Below, in pieces: positions 15,971-24,159 of a DNA stretch of 64,000 nt. Source of the DNA: Actinoplanes sp. TBRC 11911 (GTDB lineage Bacteria > Actinomycetota > Actinomycetes > Mycobacteriales > Micromonosporaceae); assembly GCF_012933445.1 (NCBI RefSeq), contig NZ_JABBNC010000001.1, positions 617,461-681,460 of the forward strand, in the 5' to 3' direction. The notes below the pieces were generated by a model. That model ran no database searches. It saw only the letters and a program-made list of their open reading frames with translations, and was not told where the DNA came from. How positions within the stretch are numbered: position 1 is the first letter of the stretch; the number at the start of each line of letters is the position of its first letter. The position numbers and the translations under genes were made by a program.

Positions 15971-17863
15971 TTAAGAGCTTTTCGTGTACGCCTGGGCACG
16001 TGCTTCGCCGATGACGCGGTTGAGGGTGGCCAGGTCTTGCGGACCGTCGTGACGCTGACCGTTGATGAAGAACGTCGGCGTGCCGGCGACGCCGCTACGG
16101 TCCGCGGAGGAGATGTCGCGGGTGATCCGGTTCGCGTACCGATGGCTGTCCAGTTCCGTCCGGAACCGGTCCAGGTCGAGCCCGAGCCGGCCGGCGTACA
16201 CGATGACGTCGTCGGGCCCCAGCCGGTTCTGGTGCGACAGCAGCAGCTCGTGCATGGCCCAGAACGCGCCCTGCCCGTTCGCCGCTTCGGCGGCCTCCGC
16301 GGCCAGCTGGGCGCGCGGGTGCACGTCGCGCAGCGGGAGGTGCCGCCACACATACCGCACATCCGCGTTGCCTTCGAGAAGCTCGTCGGTCGTCGGGCCG
16401 ACCATCGCCGTCCACGGGCATTCGAAATCGCCGTACTCGACCACGGTGACCGTGGCGTGCGCGGCACCGCGCACGTGGTCGTAGCCGTCGTCCACCGGCT
16501 CGGCCAGGTCGATCAGCCGGCCCGCGCTGCCGTACAACGCCCGCGCCCGGAGCCGGGCCGGCAGTGCCCCGATCACCCGGTACACGATCAGGCTCAGCAG
16601 CGCCGCTGCCACGGCGGCCGCGAGGGTTCCGATCTTCGCCTCGTCCAGCGCGTCGCCGGTGAACGCGAGATCGGCGATCAGCAGCGATACGGTGAAGCCG
16701 ATGCCGGCGATGGTGCCACTGCCGAGCACCGCCCCCCAGCCGACCGGGGGCCGCACCGATCCGCGGCTCAGCCGATCGATCAGCCAGGCCATCGCCACCA
16801 CGGCAACCGGCTTGCCGGCCACGTACGCCAGGAAGATGCCGATGGTGATCGAGGAGTGCGCGGCCCGGGCCAGTAACGAGCCGTCGACGACGATGCCAGC
16901 GTTCGCGAGGGCGAACAGTGGGACGATCACGAAGCTGGTCGCGTGCTGCAGCCGCTGCCGCAGCCGGGCGTTGGCCGACAGCGTTCCGGTGAGGCTGCGC
17001 GACGCGGCCCGGGCCAGCTCCGGCGACGGCTGTTCCCGGAACAACCGGACCAGCCGCGTCGCCTCCTCCAGCTCCTGCCGGTTCGGCGCGTACGCCGAGG
17101 TAGCGAGGCCGGCCGCCAGCCCCGCGACGACCGGGTCGATACCGGAGGACAGCAGCCCCGCCCAGGTGATCACGGTCAGCACCGCGAAGGCCCAGGCACG
17201 GTACTGCTGCGGTATCTTGCGGCTGGCCACCAGTGCGCTGTACGCGATGATCGCCACGACCAGCCCGGCCGGGGTGACCTGCGTGCTGTAGGCGACAGCG
17301 ATGACGATCAGCGCGACCAGGTCGTCGACGACGAAGACGGTGAGCACGAAGGTGCGGATTCGCGCCGGCGCCCGCCGCGCGACAAGGCTGAACGCGCCGA
17401 GCGCGAGGGCCGTGTCGGTCGACATGGCGGCGCCCCAGCCATGCGCACCCGGCCCGCCATGGTTCACCAGCAGGTAGATCGCGACGGGAAGCACCATGCC
17501 GGCCGCCCCCGCCAGCACCGGCAACACGATCTGCCGACGATCCCGCAGATCGCCCAGGTCGAATTCGCGGCGTGCCTCGAGACCCACGACCAGGAAGAAG
17601 AAGGTCATGAGACCGCTGTTGACCCACGTACGCAGGTCCAGGGCGGCCGACCAGGGGCCGACCCGCACGGTGCCCACCCACGCCCAGACCGCCTCATAGC
17701 GCAACGCCGGGATGTTCGCCCAGATCATGGCCAGCACCACGGCCGTGACCAGGACCGCCGCGCTCGTCGAGCCGCCGCGCAGCAACGCCCGCGGCGGAAC
17801 GGCGCGGGGTCCCATGGACATGCCCATCGGCATGTCCATGGACGTCATGGTCTCCGATTGCAT
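15971..17863 (-). CDS. nhaA: NhaA-type Na+/H+ antiporter fused to a DsbA/thioredoxin-like domain
   Basis: About 630 residues. Residues 30-430 match the NhaA antiporter, with the conserved acidic positions in STDTALALG and VVDDLVALI that bind Na+ or H+. From about 455 a DsbA-like thioredoxin domain follows (VVEYGDFECPW, later GVAGTPTFFING with the cis-proline). The usual CxxC is CPWT, so the resolving cysteine is missing. A Met-rich N-terminus (MTSMDMPMGMSMG) precedes the first helix. ATG 17863 shares one base with the stop of the upstream hydrolase gene (TGATG), giving coupled translation. Fused antiporters of this type are known in actinobacteria; the thioredoxin part's role is unclear. Confidence 0.88.
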   Translation of the reverse strand: MQSETMTSMDMPMGMSMGPRAVPPRALLRGGSTSAAVLVTAVVLAMIWANIPALRYEAVWAWVGTVRVGPWSAALDLRTWVNSGLMTFFFLVVGLEARREFDLGDLRDRRQIVLPVLAGAAGMVLPVAIYLLVNHGGPGAHGWGAAMSTDTALALGAFSLVARRAPARIRTFVLTVFVVDDLVALIVIAVAYSTQVTPAGLVVAIIAYSALVASRKIPQQYRAWAFAVLTVITWAGLLSSGIDPVVAGLAAGLATSAYAPNRQELEEATRLVRLFREQPSPELARAASRSLTGTLSANARLRQRLQHATSFVIVPLFALANAGIVVDGSLLARAAHSSITIGIFLAYVAGKPVAVVAMAWLIDRLSRGSVRPPVGWGAVLGSGTIAGIGFTVSLLIADLAFTGDALDEAKIGTLAAAVAAALLSLIVYRVIGALPARLRARALYGSAGRLIDLAEPVDDGYDHVRGAAHATVTVVEYGDFECPWTAMVGPTTDELLEGNADVRYVWRHLPLRDVHPRAQLAAEAAEAANGQGAFWAMHELLLSHQNRLGPDDVIVYAGRLGLDLDRFRTELDSHRYANRITRDISSADRSGVAGTPTFFINGQRHDGPQDLATLNRVIGEARAQAYTKSS

Positions 17864-18738
17864 CAGCTCGAAACCCTGAGCCGGCGGCCCAGGAAGTCCC
17901 GGATGATCGCGGCGGCCTCGTCACCGGCGCTCTCCAGCAGGAAATGGCCACCTTCGAGCAGATGGATCTCCGCGTCGGCCGCGTCGGCGGCGAACGCCTC
18001 CGCACCGGCCGGGCCGAAGATCTCGTCGCCACGGCCCCACACGGCCAGCACCGGCACGCTGCTGGACCGCAGGTATTCGTGCAGGCGCGGGTACAGCGGC
18101 GGGTTGGTCGCGTAGTCACGGAACAACGCGAGCTGGATCTCGTCGTTGCCGGGCCGGCTGAGCAGGTCGAAGTCGTGGTGCCAGGCGTCCGGGCTGACCA
18201 GCGTCTCGTCCGGCACCCCGGTCACGTATTGCCAGCGGGTCATGTCCAGCGTCAGCGCCTGCCGGATCGCGGCCTCGGTCTCCGGGGTCTGCTCCTTCTG
18301 ATACGCCCGTACGCCGCTCCAGAAGCTCTCGACGAACCCGGCGTCGTACCCGTTGCCGTTCTGGGTGATGAGCGCCGTGACCGCGGTCGGCTGACGCAAC
18401 GCCAGCCGGAAGCCGATCGCGGCACCGTAATCCTGGACATACAGCGCGTAACTGGCGACGCCGAGCTGTTCGAGCAGGCCGGCGGTGAGGTCGGTCAACG
18501 CCTCGAAGGTGTAGTCGAACTCTTTCACCGACGGGGCGTCCGACAGACCGAACCCGAGGTAGTCGGGCGCAATCAGGTGATATCGGTCAGCAAGCGCGGG
18601 GATGAGATTGCGGAACATGAAGGACGACGTCGGGAATCCGTGCAGCAGCACGATCACCGGCGCGTCCTGGGGGCCGGCCTCGCGGTAGAACAGCCGCTGA
18701 CCGTCAACGGTGAGGTATCGATGATGAACCTTCGACAT
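17863..18738 (-). CDS. alpha/beta hydrolase of the haloalkane dehalogenase/epoxide hydrolase group
   Basis: A 291-residue enzyme. It shows the oxyanion motif LLHGFPTSSFMFRNL near residue 40, a nucleophile elbow with Asp (YVQDYGAAIGFRLA), an acid in AVWGRGDEIFGPAG and a catalytic His in LLEGGHFLLE. An Asp nucleophile places it with dehalogenases and epoxide hydrolases rather than serine esterases. ATG 18738 has AGGAG at good spacing. It precedes and overlaps nhaA by one base, so they are co-transcribed. Confidence 0.87.
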   Translation of the reverse strand: MSKVHHRYLTVDGQRLFYREAGPQDAPVIVLLHGFPTSSFMFRNLIPALADRYHLIAPDYLGFGLSDAPSVKEFDYTFEALTDLTAGLLEQLGVASYALYVQDYGAAIGFRLALRQPTAVTALITQNGNGYDAGFVESFWSGVRAYQKEQTPETEAAIRQALTLDMTRWQYVTGVPDETLVSPDAWHHDFDLLSRPGNDEIQLALFRDYATNPPLYPRLHEYLRSSSVPVLAVWGRGDEIFGPAGAEAFAADAADAEIHLLEGGHFLLESAGDEAAAIIRDFLGRRLRVSS

Positions 18739-18843
18739 CGCGGCTCCTTCAATCTGTGCCATGAATCCGGCCGTAAGCGTCGCCCCAGGCTGGTTTGTTC
18801 GCTTCCGAAGGACTACTGGTCAACCCCGGGCACGACCCCGGGT

Positions 18844-19014
<171 letters not shown>

Positions 19015-19054
19015 TCACCATCCGGTGACCCGGTGGCCTCTCTCACGTCAGGGC

Positions 19055-19453
19055 TCAACTGCCGGAGCTCAGCTTGAAGTACTCCGCGGCGCTCAGCAGA
19101 CCCGGCGTGGCCTCGTCACCCTCTCCGCCGGTCACCGAGACCTCGAAGAGCCACCCTTCCCCGTACGGATCGGTGTTGATCAGCTCCGGCTGGTCGACCA
19201 GCGCGTCGTTCACGGACGTGACGATCCCACTGACCGGGGCGACGAGGTCACTGACGCTCTTGGTCGACTCGACCTCGCCGCACGGCTGGCCGGCCGCGAT
19301 GTCGACGGACACCGCCGGCGGGTCCACGGCGACGATGTCGCCCAGCGATTCCTGGGCGAAATCGGTCAGCCCGACGACAGCCTTCCGACCCGCCGCCGCC
19401 CGGACCCACAGGTGGTCACTGCTGTACCGGATACCCTCTGGCGTTTCTGTCAC
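19055..19453 (-). CDS. gcvH: glycine cleavage system H (lipoyl carrier) protein
   Basis: A 132-residue lipoyl-domain protein with the lipoylation site in GEVESTKSVSDL (the Lys accepts lipoate) and the family C-terminal alpha helix. In the glycine cleavage complex it shuttles the aminomethyl group between the P, T and L proteins. None of gcvP, gcvT or lpd is adjacent, so it works with components encoded elsewhere or has another lipoyl-relay role. GTG 19453 has AGGAG seven bases upstream; a nearby ATG is out of frame. Confidence 0.9.
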   Translation of the reverse strand: MTETPEGIRYSSDHLWVRAAAGRKAVVGLTDFAQESLGDIVAVDPPAVSVDIAAGQPCGEVESTKSVSDLVAPVSGIVTSVNDALVDQPELINTDPYGEGWLFEVSVTGGEGDEATPGLLSAAEYFKLSSGS

Positions 19454-19541
19454 GGTCCATCTCCTTATCGCGTCCGTACGCCTTTGCGAGCCACCATGTG
19501 GCCAAGGATCCCGGCGAGTTCACCGCCTCGAATCCGTGTCT

Positions 19542-19649
19542 TCACTGGTGGGCCCTCGGGGTCGCCGGTGATCGATGGGGAAATCCGTACATGTGATAGC
19601 GCCCCACCTCGTGGAAACCCAGCGCACGGTAGACGGCGGTTCCCTCAGC
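19542..19649 (-). pseudogene. C-terminal fragment of a GNAT acetyltransferase
   Basis: Thirty-five codons ending in TGA read AEGTAVYRALGFHEVGRYHM and then YGFPH. This is the last helix-strand unit of a GNAT domain (the AxxLYRxLGFxEVGRY pattern). No upstream part of the gene exists; the frame abuts a LuxR fragment on the other strand at about 19649. Confidence 0.6.
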
Positions 19650-19735
19650 GCTGCTTCAAGGCCTTCGCCCGGCTCGGGATCACGTCACGCGCCAAGCTCA
19701 GAGGCGTGATGAGCGGGCGTCCAATTGGCCGATAA
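19646..19735 (+). pseudogene. C-terminal fragment of a LuxR-family HTH
   Basis: The last codons before TAA at 19733 read CFKAFARLGITSRAKLRGVM. This matches the end of the LuxR recognition helix and following segment (usually KxxRKLGITSRAQL). No upstream LuxR sequence is present; it meets the opposing acetyltransferase fragment end to end, suggesting a deletion or rearrangement junction at about 19649. Confidence 0.5.
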
Positions 19736-19740
19736 GTCGC

Positions 19741-19776
19741 GTGTCCCTGGCCGGGATCGATGCCGACCAGGGACAC
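19741..19776 (-). terminator. hairpin terminator after the NTF2-like gene
   Basis: Perfect 10-bp arms GTGTCCCTGG (19741-19750) and CCAGGGACAC (19767-19776), 15 bp past the stop of the minus-strand gene ending at 19791. It would end the ECF sigma operon transcript. Confidence 0.65.
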
Positions 19777-19790
19777 TGCCGATCAAGAGG

Positions 19791-20171
19791 TCAGGCGCCG
19801 GGGGCGATCGCGCAGGCCGCGACGCAGAGCCAGGTGCCTTCGCGCTTCTGGTACACGTCCGTGTACAGCGCCTCGCGCTCCTCGCCGCTGTCGACCATGA
19901 AGTAGGTGACCCGGCCGTGGATCAGCGCGACGTCGCTGAGGATGCGGATATTGGCGTCGTGCAGGGTGATGTTCCGGATGGGGCGCGGCTTGGCGATGTA
20001 TTCGAGGTACTCGTCGCGGTTGCGCGTGATACCGGGGGTCTGGGTGAGGAAGTCGTCGGACAGGAATTCGCTGAAGCGCTTGGCGTCGCTGTTCTCGTCC
20101 GAGCGGATGTAGTCGAGATTGAGCTGTTCGAGGATTGCCAGATCCTCGTCGTGCTGCGTGTTGTCGTTCAC
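19791..20171 (-). CDS. NTF2-like (SnoaL/DUF4440) protein
   Basis: A 126-residue cone-shaped NTF2-like fold: an N-terminal helix pair (EDLAILEQLNLDYIRSDENS), DFLTQTPG, then strands NITLHDANIRILSDVALIHG and EALYTDVYQKREGTWLCVA. Such proteins act as small-molecule isomerases, hydrolases or binding modules; the function is not evident here. GTG 20171 has AGGAG six bases upstream. It is the last gene of the sigma factor/esterase/NTF2 operon. Confidence 0.82.
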   Translation of the reverse strand: MNDNTQHDEDLAILEQLNLDYIRSDENSDAKRFSEFLSDDFLTQTPGITRNRDEYLEYIAKPRPIRNITLHDANIRILSDVALIHGRVTYFMVDSGEEREALYTDVYQKREGTWLCVAACAIAPGA

Positions 20172-20206
20172 TTCTTGCTCCTTTTTCCTTACGGGAGACG
20201 GTTTCG

Positions 20207-21261
20207 TTACGGGAGACGGGCGGACAGGGTCAGCACCCGCGTGATCTGCGTGGCACCGAAGTTGTCGTCGCTGATCACGTGCACGGTGTCCGCGGTGCCG
20301 CCCGGCACGATCGCCATGCCCTCGTAGTTGTCCATCAACGGATTGGTCTGGAACTCCTTGGCCGTCGCGCCCAGCGTCGGGCACTTCACCAGGTCGGCGA
20401 CCAGCGTCTTGCGCACCGACGGGCGCTTTCCCGCGTCGGCCACCTTCGTGATGTCCGGCGACGCGGAGAACTTCGGCACGGCGTACAGGGAAATGGTGTT
20501 GCCGGTCTCGGCGGTGAATGCCGCCTCCATGACCAGAACCGAATCCCTTCCGTACGCCTGGACCTCCGCGACGCGGTTGCCCGGCGCCGTGCGGTAGGCC
20601 GTTTCCTTGGCGAGTGACCAGCGTCCGTGCCGGTCCTTGTCGTAGGTGAGGAAACGGTGCAGCGTCGCGTCGGTGTCGCCGGAGAGCGGGCCCTCCATCG
20701 ACGCGATGATCCGGTTGCCGCCGTCGGTGACGGTCAGGCCCTCGAAGGTGGCGTTCGCGGTGGACTGGCCGGCCGGCGCGACCACGAACCGGGCGGGCAC
20801 CGGAAGCGAGGCGCGCTGCACGCCGTCGCGACCGAAGACCCGGATCGACGGCTCGGTCTCGGAGCCGACCAGGTACTCGCCGTCGGGCAGCACGGCGAGG
20901 CTTTCGTTGTCCGCGGTCAGCCCGTCGTAGGGGGTGCCGTCCGGCTTTTTGAGCACCAGTGGGGCACCGACGACGTGGGCGTGCGCCGGATCGCTCCAGA
21001 ACCAGATGCGCGACGGGTCGGTCGTGTGGTTGTCCACGGTGGACGCCCACGCGTGCCGGCGTGGATCCCACGCCATGTCGGACAGGCCGCCGACGGTCGT
21101 TCCGCCGATCACCGCCTTGTCCAGGCCGTCGCTGAACGAAACCGCGGTGGCGCGCGGCGAACAGGCCGCATTGTTCGCGGCCAGAGCGGGTGCCGCCGGA
21201 ATCGCCAGAGCGGGGCGAGCAAGGCTGGAACAACCAGCAGCTTGCTGATTCGCGCGTGCAT
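20207..21261 (-). pseudogene. phytase-like esterase, secreted, with a one-base frameshift in its signal peptide
   Basis: The body (codons from about 21215 down to 20207) is a beta-propeller of the esterase-like phytase family, with TFEGLTVTDGGNRIIASMEG and NYEGMAIVPGG. An ATG at 21261 starts MHARISKLLVVPALLA, a good signal-peptide beginning. The matching hydrophobic core and cleavage region (LAIPAAPALAANNAACSP) lies in another frame. Adding one base to the GGGG run at 21212-21215 joins them into one perfect signal peptide. As written, the only in-frame start is a GTG at 21112, inside the domain, so the protein would lack export and its first blade. This is a genuine mutation or a sequencing error. 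Confidence 0.75.
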
Positions 21262-21307
21262 TGGGGTGACTGTCTCCTTGAGTTCGTGAATGGTGTCATC
21301 GGGGGAC

Positions 21308-21949
21308 TCATCCGGTTTCCGGCTGCCATGCCTCCTGAATGTCGGTGGGGACCACCGCGTCGACGAAGGCGGTCATGTCGGACCGCCCGTCTTCCGCGGA
21401 GCGGGTGGCATAGAGGAACGCGGCCAGCAGACGCCGCTGCTCGTCGCTCGAGGGCGACCGGCTGGGCTTACCCCGCAGCCGCAGGCGGGCCCGCCGGATC
21501 ATCTGCCGGGCGTTGGCCTCGGTGCAGCCGACGAGATCGCCGATGTCCGGGTAGGGAAAGGCGAACGATTCGCGGAGCACGTACGCGGCCTGCTCGCGCG
21601 GCGTGAGCCGGTGGACCATGAGGTACGTCGCCTCGCGCACCCGCTCCATGCTTTCCACGGTCAGCGCCGGGTCGGCGTCGACATCCGGCTGGTCCATCGG
21701 TAGCTCGTACGGGCTTCGATGCCGTACGTGGGCGGACCGCACCGTGGTGAGCGCCAGCCGGATGGTGATCTGGCAGAGGAAGGCCGTCGCGTCCCGGACG
21801 ACGTCGCGATCGGTGCGGTTCCAGCGCAGCCAGGCGTCCTGGACGACGTCCTCGGGGTCGGCCGCGTCCCGCACGATCTTGTTCGCGATTCCGAGCAGCA
21901 GGGTGCGTACGGAGAGGAACGTGTCGGTGTGGGTGTCGGTTGTCAGCAT
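21308..21949 (-). CDS. ECF RNA polymerase sigma factor
   Basis: A 213-residue sigma factor. The region 2 helix reads DAADPEDVVQDAWLRWNRTD near residue 35. Region 4 reads LTPREQAAYVLRESFAFPY and then TEANARQMIRRARLRL near 110-160. The region 4 style resembles the ECF41/SigJ group, but the C-terminal SnoaL-like extension of that group is not fused here; an NTF2-like protein is instead encoded separately at the end of the operon. I start at ATG 21949, with GGAGAG close upstream. It probably directs transcription of a small stress regulon. Confidence 0.87.
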   Translation of the reverse strand: MLTTDTHTDTFLSVRTLLLGIANKIVRDAADPEDVVQDAWLRWNRTDRDVVRDATAFLCQITIRLALTTVRSAHVRHRSPYELPMDQPDVDADPALTVESMERVREATYLMVHRLTPREQAAYVLRESFAFPYPDIGDLVGCTEANARQMIRRARLRLRGKPSRSPSSDEQRRLLAAFLYATRSAEDGRSDMTAFVDAVVPTDIQEAWQPETG

Positions 21950-22081
21950 CTCTCCTGCTCCCGGATCTGGGGGCGCGCCGCACACCTCGGGGAGTCCGCG
22001 AGGGTTGGGTCGGCCGCGTGTGAAGCCGCCGAGCCCTCGGCTGGCGGTCCTGGCCAGCTGGCTGCCAGAAGCAGTGACCAC

Positions 22082-22123
22082 GCCCGAGTCTCCGGTCGTC
22101 AAACTGGTCTGTCAAGTCCAGTT
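22082..22123 (-). promoter_or_regulatory. promoter with TGGTC-N6-GTCCA operator upstream of the ECF sigma gene
   Basis: The operator core spans 22105-22120, and AACTGG/CCAGTT arms flank a TTGACA on the minus strand. Seventeen bases further on is GAGACT, a possible -10. About 36 of 41 bases are identical to the segment upstream of the SDR gene (39525-39565), so the whole promoter-operator block is duplicated. Confidence 0.6.
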
Positions 22124-22171
22124 ACGGTGGCGAAGAACCCATTGTGGGGCAGGTGACATGACCTATTTTAA

Positions 22172-22203
22172 TTGGACCTAAGAGTCCGCGAAGAGGTTAG
22201 TAT
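22172..22203 (+). promoter_or_regulatory. leaderless promoter with TGGAC-N6-GTCCG operator
   Basis: TTGGAC (22172-22177) serves as a -35 box and is half of a TGGAC-CTAAGA-GTCCG dyad (22173-22188). About 18 bp later GTTAGTAT (22196-22203) supplies the -10. The ATG at 22210 lies seven bases further, and no Shine-Dalgarno is present, indicating a leaderless message. Confidence 0.6.
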
Positions 22204-22209
22204 CCGAGC

Positions 22210-22809
22210 ATGGGCATTATTTCCCGAGGCTTCGGGGGCCGGCGCCGCGAGTCCGTGCCAGGCCTACCACCGGGCCAATACCTGACCTACGACTTCCCGG
22301 TGCTCTCCGCCGGGCCCACACCGCGGATCCCGCTGGAGCGCTGGCGGTTCACCCTGACCACCGAAACCGGTGCGCAGAAGAGCTGGAACTGGCAAGAATT
22401 CACCTCGTTGAAGACCGAGGACATCAGCACCGACATCCACTGCGTCACCAAGTGGTCAAAACTCGGCACGTCCTGGCGCGGCGTCTCCCTCGACACCCTC
22501 TTCGAAGACGTCGAGACCGCCGCCGACTACACCATGGTGCACAGCTTCGGCGGCTACACCACCAACGTCCCCCTCGAGGACCTGCTCGACGGCAAAGCGT
22601 GGATCGCGTTCAAGTTCGACGGCGAGGACCTGGATCCCGAGCACGGCGGCCCGGCGCGCATGCTTATCCCCCACCTGTACTTCTGGAAGTCCGCGAAATG
22701 GGTCAACGGCCTGCAGATGATGCACGACGATGAGCCCGGCTTCTGGGAGGCGGCCGGCTACCACATGTACGGAGACCCATGGCGCGAACAGCGGTATCAA
22801 GGCGACTGA
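22210..22809 (+). CDS. sulfite-oxidase-like molybdopterin oxidoreductase
   Basis: A 199-residue molybdopterin-binding domain with the molybdenum-ligand cysteine in TDIHCVTKWSKLG near residue 78 and conserved GGYTTNVPLEDLLDGKAWI and YFWKSAKWVNGLQ. It lacks the dimerisation and heme domains of eukaryotic sulfite oxidase and any export signal, so it is the cytoplasmic short form. Relatives reduce or oxidise sulfur- or nitrogen-oxo compounds. The usual ferredoxin-reductase partner is not adjacent; a TetR gene follows. The start has no ribosome-binding site but sits at a leaderless promoter. Confidence 0.88.
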   Translation: MGIISRGFGGRRRESVPGLPPGQYLTYDFPVLSAGPTPRIPLERWRFTLTTETGAQKSWNWQEFTSLKTEDISTDIHCVTKWSKLGTSWRGVSLDTLFEDVETAADYTMVHSFGGYTTNVPLEDLLDGKAWIAFKFDGEDLDPEHGGPARMLIPHLYFWKSAKWVNGLQMMHDDEPGFWEAAGYHMYGDPWREQRYQGD

Positions 22810-22871
22810 ACCGCGCGGGACACCGGCCTCGCCAGGGCGGGAACCAGCGGCCCGGCAAGTAGCATGGGCCC

Positions 22872-23501
22872 ATGGTGACGACCGCTGAAGCGCGCGATGG
22901 CAGGCGCCTGACGGCGCGCGGCGCGAAGACGAAGGCCCGGATCATCGCCGCGGCGGCCGACCTGATGTATGTCAAGGGCGTCGCGGCCACCACGCTGGAC
23001 GACGTGCTGGCCGCCAGCGGGGTGAGCAAGTCGCAGCTCTATCAGCACTTCGCCGGCAAGGACCCGCTCGTCCGGGCCGTGATCGAGTTCATGGGTGAGC
23101 GGGTCATGGAACGGGAGCGCAACGCGCTCGGCCGTGTCTCGACGATGCGCGGCCTGCGCCGGTGGCGGGACGCGTTGGTGCAGGCCAACGCCCTGCGCCA
23201 CGGCGCCTACGGCTGTGCGCTCGGGTCACTCGCCTCGGAGGTCGCCGACCACGACGATGTCGCCCGTCTCGCCCTGTCCCGGCTTTTCGCCGAATGGCAG
23301 GGACTGCTGGCGGACGTGTTGCGGCGGCTTCAGGACGCCGGTTCGCTTCCGGGCGAGGTGTCGATCGATGACCTGGCGACCGGGCTCATGGGCGCGCTGC
23401 AGGGCGGATACTTGCTGGCCCAGACCGCGCGCGACGTGACGCCGATGGCCACGTCGATCGACATGGCGCTGGCGCATGTCGAGAGCCTCTCCGCTCGTTG
23501 A
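22872..23501 (+). CDS. TetR-family regulator (paralogue 1)
   Basis: A 209-residue regulator. The HTH spans residues 16-62 (TTLDDVLAASGVSKSQLYQH), followed by the ligand-binding domain of the YxaF/LmrA-like TetR group. About 80 percent of residues are shared with the TetR at 51531, including long identical stretches. A TAGCAT -10 at 22860-22865 sits six bases before ATG 22872 with no Shine-Dalgarno, so the mRNA is probably leaderless. Two TGGAC-N6-GTCCA-type sites lie just downstream, and others occur at four further promoters, which it may control. Confidence 0.9.
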   Translation: MVTTAEARDGRRLTARGAKTKARIIAAAADLMYVKGVAATTLDDVLAASGVSKSQLYQHFAGKDPLVRAVIEFMGERVMERERNALGRVSTMRGLRRWRDALVQANALRHGAYGCALGSLASEVADHDDVARLALSRLFAEWQGLLADVLRRLQDAGSLPGEVSIDDLATGLMGALQGGYLLAQTARDVTPMATSIDMALAHVESLSAR

Positions 23502-23514
23502 ACTTCAGGGTAAG

Positions 23515-23578
23515 GGGACCATGGCGTCCAGTCTGTGATGTGCATCGCCCCCATCGCTCGCGTGGACTTTATAGTCCA
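23515..23578. promoter_or_regulatory. two TGGAC-N6-GTCCA-type operators before the acetyltransferase gene
   Basis: One degenerate copy, GGGAC-CATGGC-GTCCA, spans 23515-23530. A perfect copy, TGGACTTTATAGTCCA, spans 23563-23578. The second could contain the -35 of a promoter whose -10 is near GTAAGAAT (about 23586). Both lie between the TetR gene and the GNAT gene. Confidence 0.6.
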
Positions 23579-23635
23579 TATCGCGGTAAGAATGCGATAG
23601 CGCAGGCGGAAAATCTGGAGCGAGGGACCACACGC

Positions 23636-24091
23636 ATGACCGACGTAACCGGGCGGGGCGGCCACACCATCGAGTCGCCCGGCGATGCCGAATACCCCGA
23701 CTGGGCCGGCACCGTCACTCAGGACCGGGCCGTCCTCATCGACGAGGTGCTCGACGACCGCCGAGCCCCGGCGTTCGAGTTCGACCTCGTCAACGACGAG
23801 AAAGCCGGCATCTACGTGGCCATCGTCGAGGACGCCGAGGTGGGCGGGCTGACCTACAACGTCGCCGGCCAGGATCGGCTCGAGTTGCTCGCCACCTCGG
23901 TGTTCCCCGAGTTCCGCAGGCGGGGCATCGCCACCGAGCTGATCCGGCGTGTCCTGGACGATGTGCGCGCGCGGGGAAAGACGGTCACCAACATGTGCCC
24001 GATCGTGCGCGCCTTCATCGGGCGCAACCCCGGATACGCCGACCTCCTCGACCCCACGAACCCGGGAGCGACCAAGGGGTCACACCGGTAA
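23636..24091 (+). CDS. YjdJ-type GNAT N-acetyltransferase
   Basis: A 151-residue protein. The C-terminal 95 residues form the short YjdJ-type GNAT fold: FEFDLVNDEKAGIYVAIVED, then TSVFPEFRRRGIATELIRRV (acetyl-CoA loop RRRGIA) and NMCPIVRAFIGRNPGYADL. Members of this compact group probably acetylate small molecules or protein N-termini. An N-terminal extension of about 40 residues is unassigned. ATG 23636 is preceded by a GAGGGA; the upstream in-frame sequence is not coding-like. A perfect TGGAC-N6-GTCCA site lies about 60 bp upstream. Confidence 0.8.
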   Translation: MTDVTGRGGHTIESPGDAEYPDWAGTVTQDRAVLIDEVLDDRRAPAFEFDLVNDEKAGIYVAIVEDAEVGGLTYNVAGQDRLELLATSVFPEFRRRGIATELIRRVLDDVRARGKTVTNMCPIVRAFIGRNPGYADLLDPTNPGATKGSHR

Positions 24092-24159
24092 ACCTTCATT
24101 TCCGCTATCCGTGGCCGATAGACGTAGGGGAGCAACAGCGGCGACTTGGGGCGCGGGGT

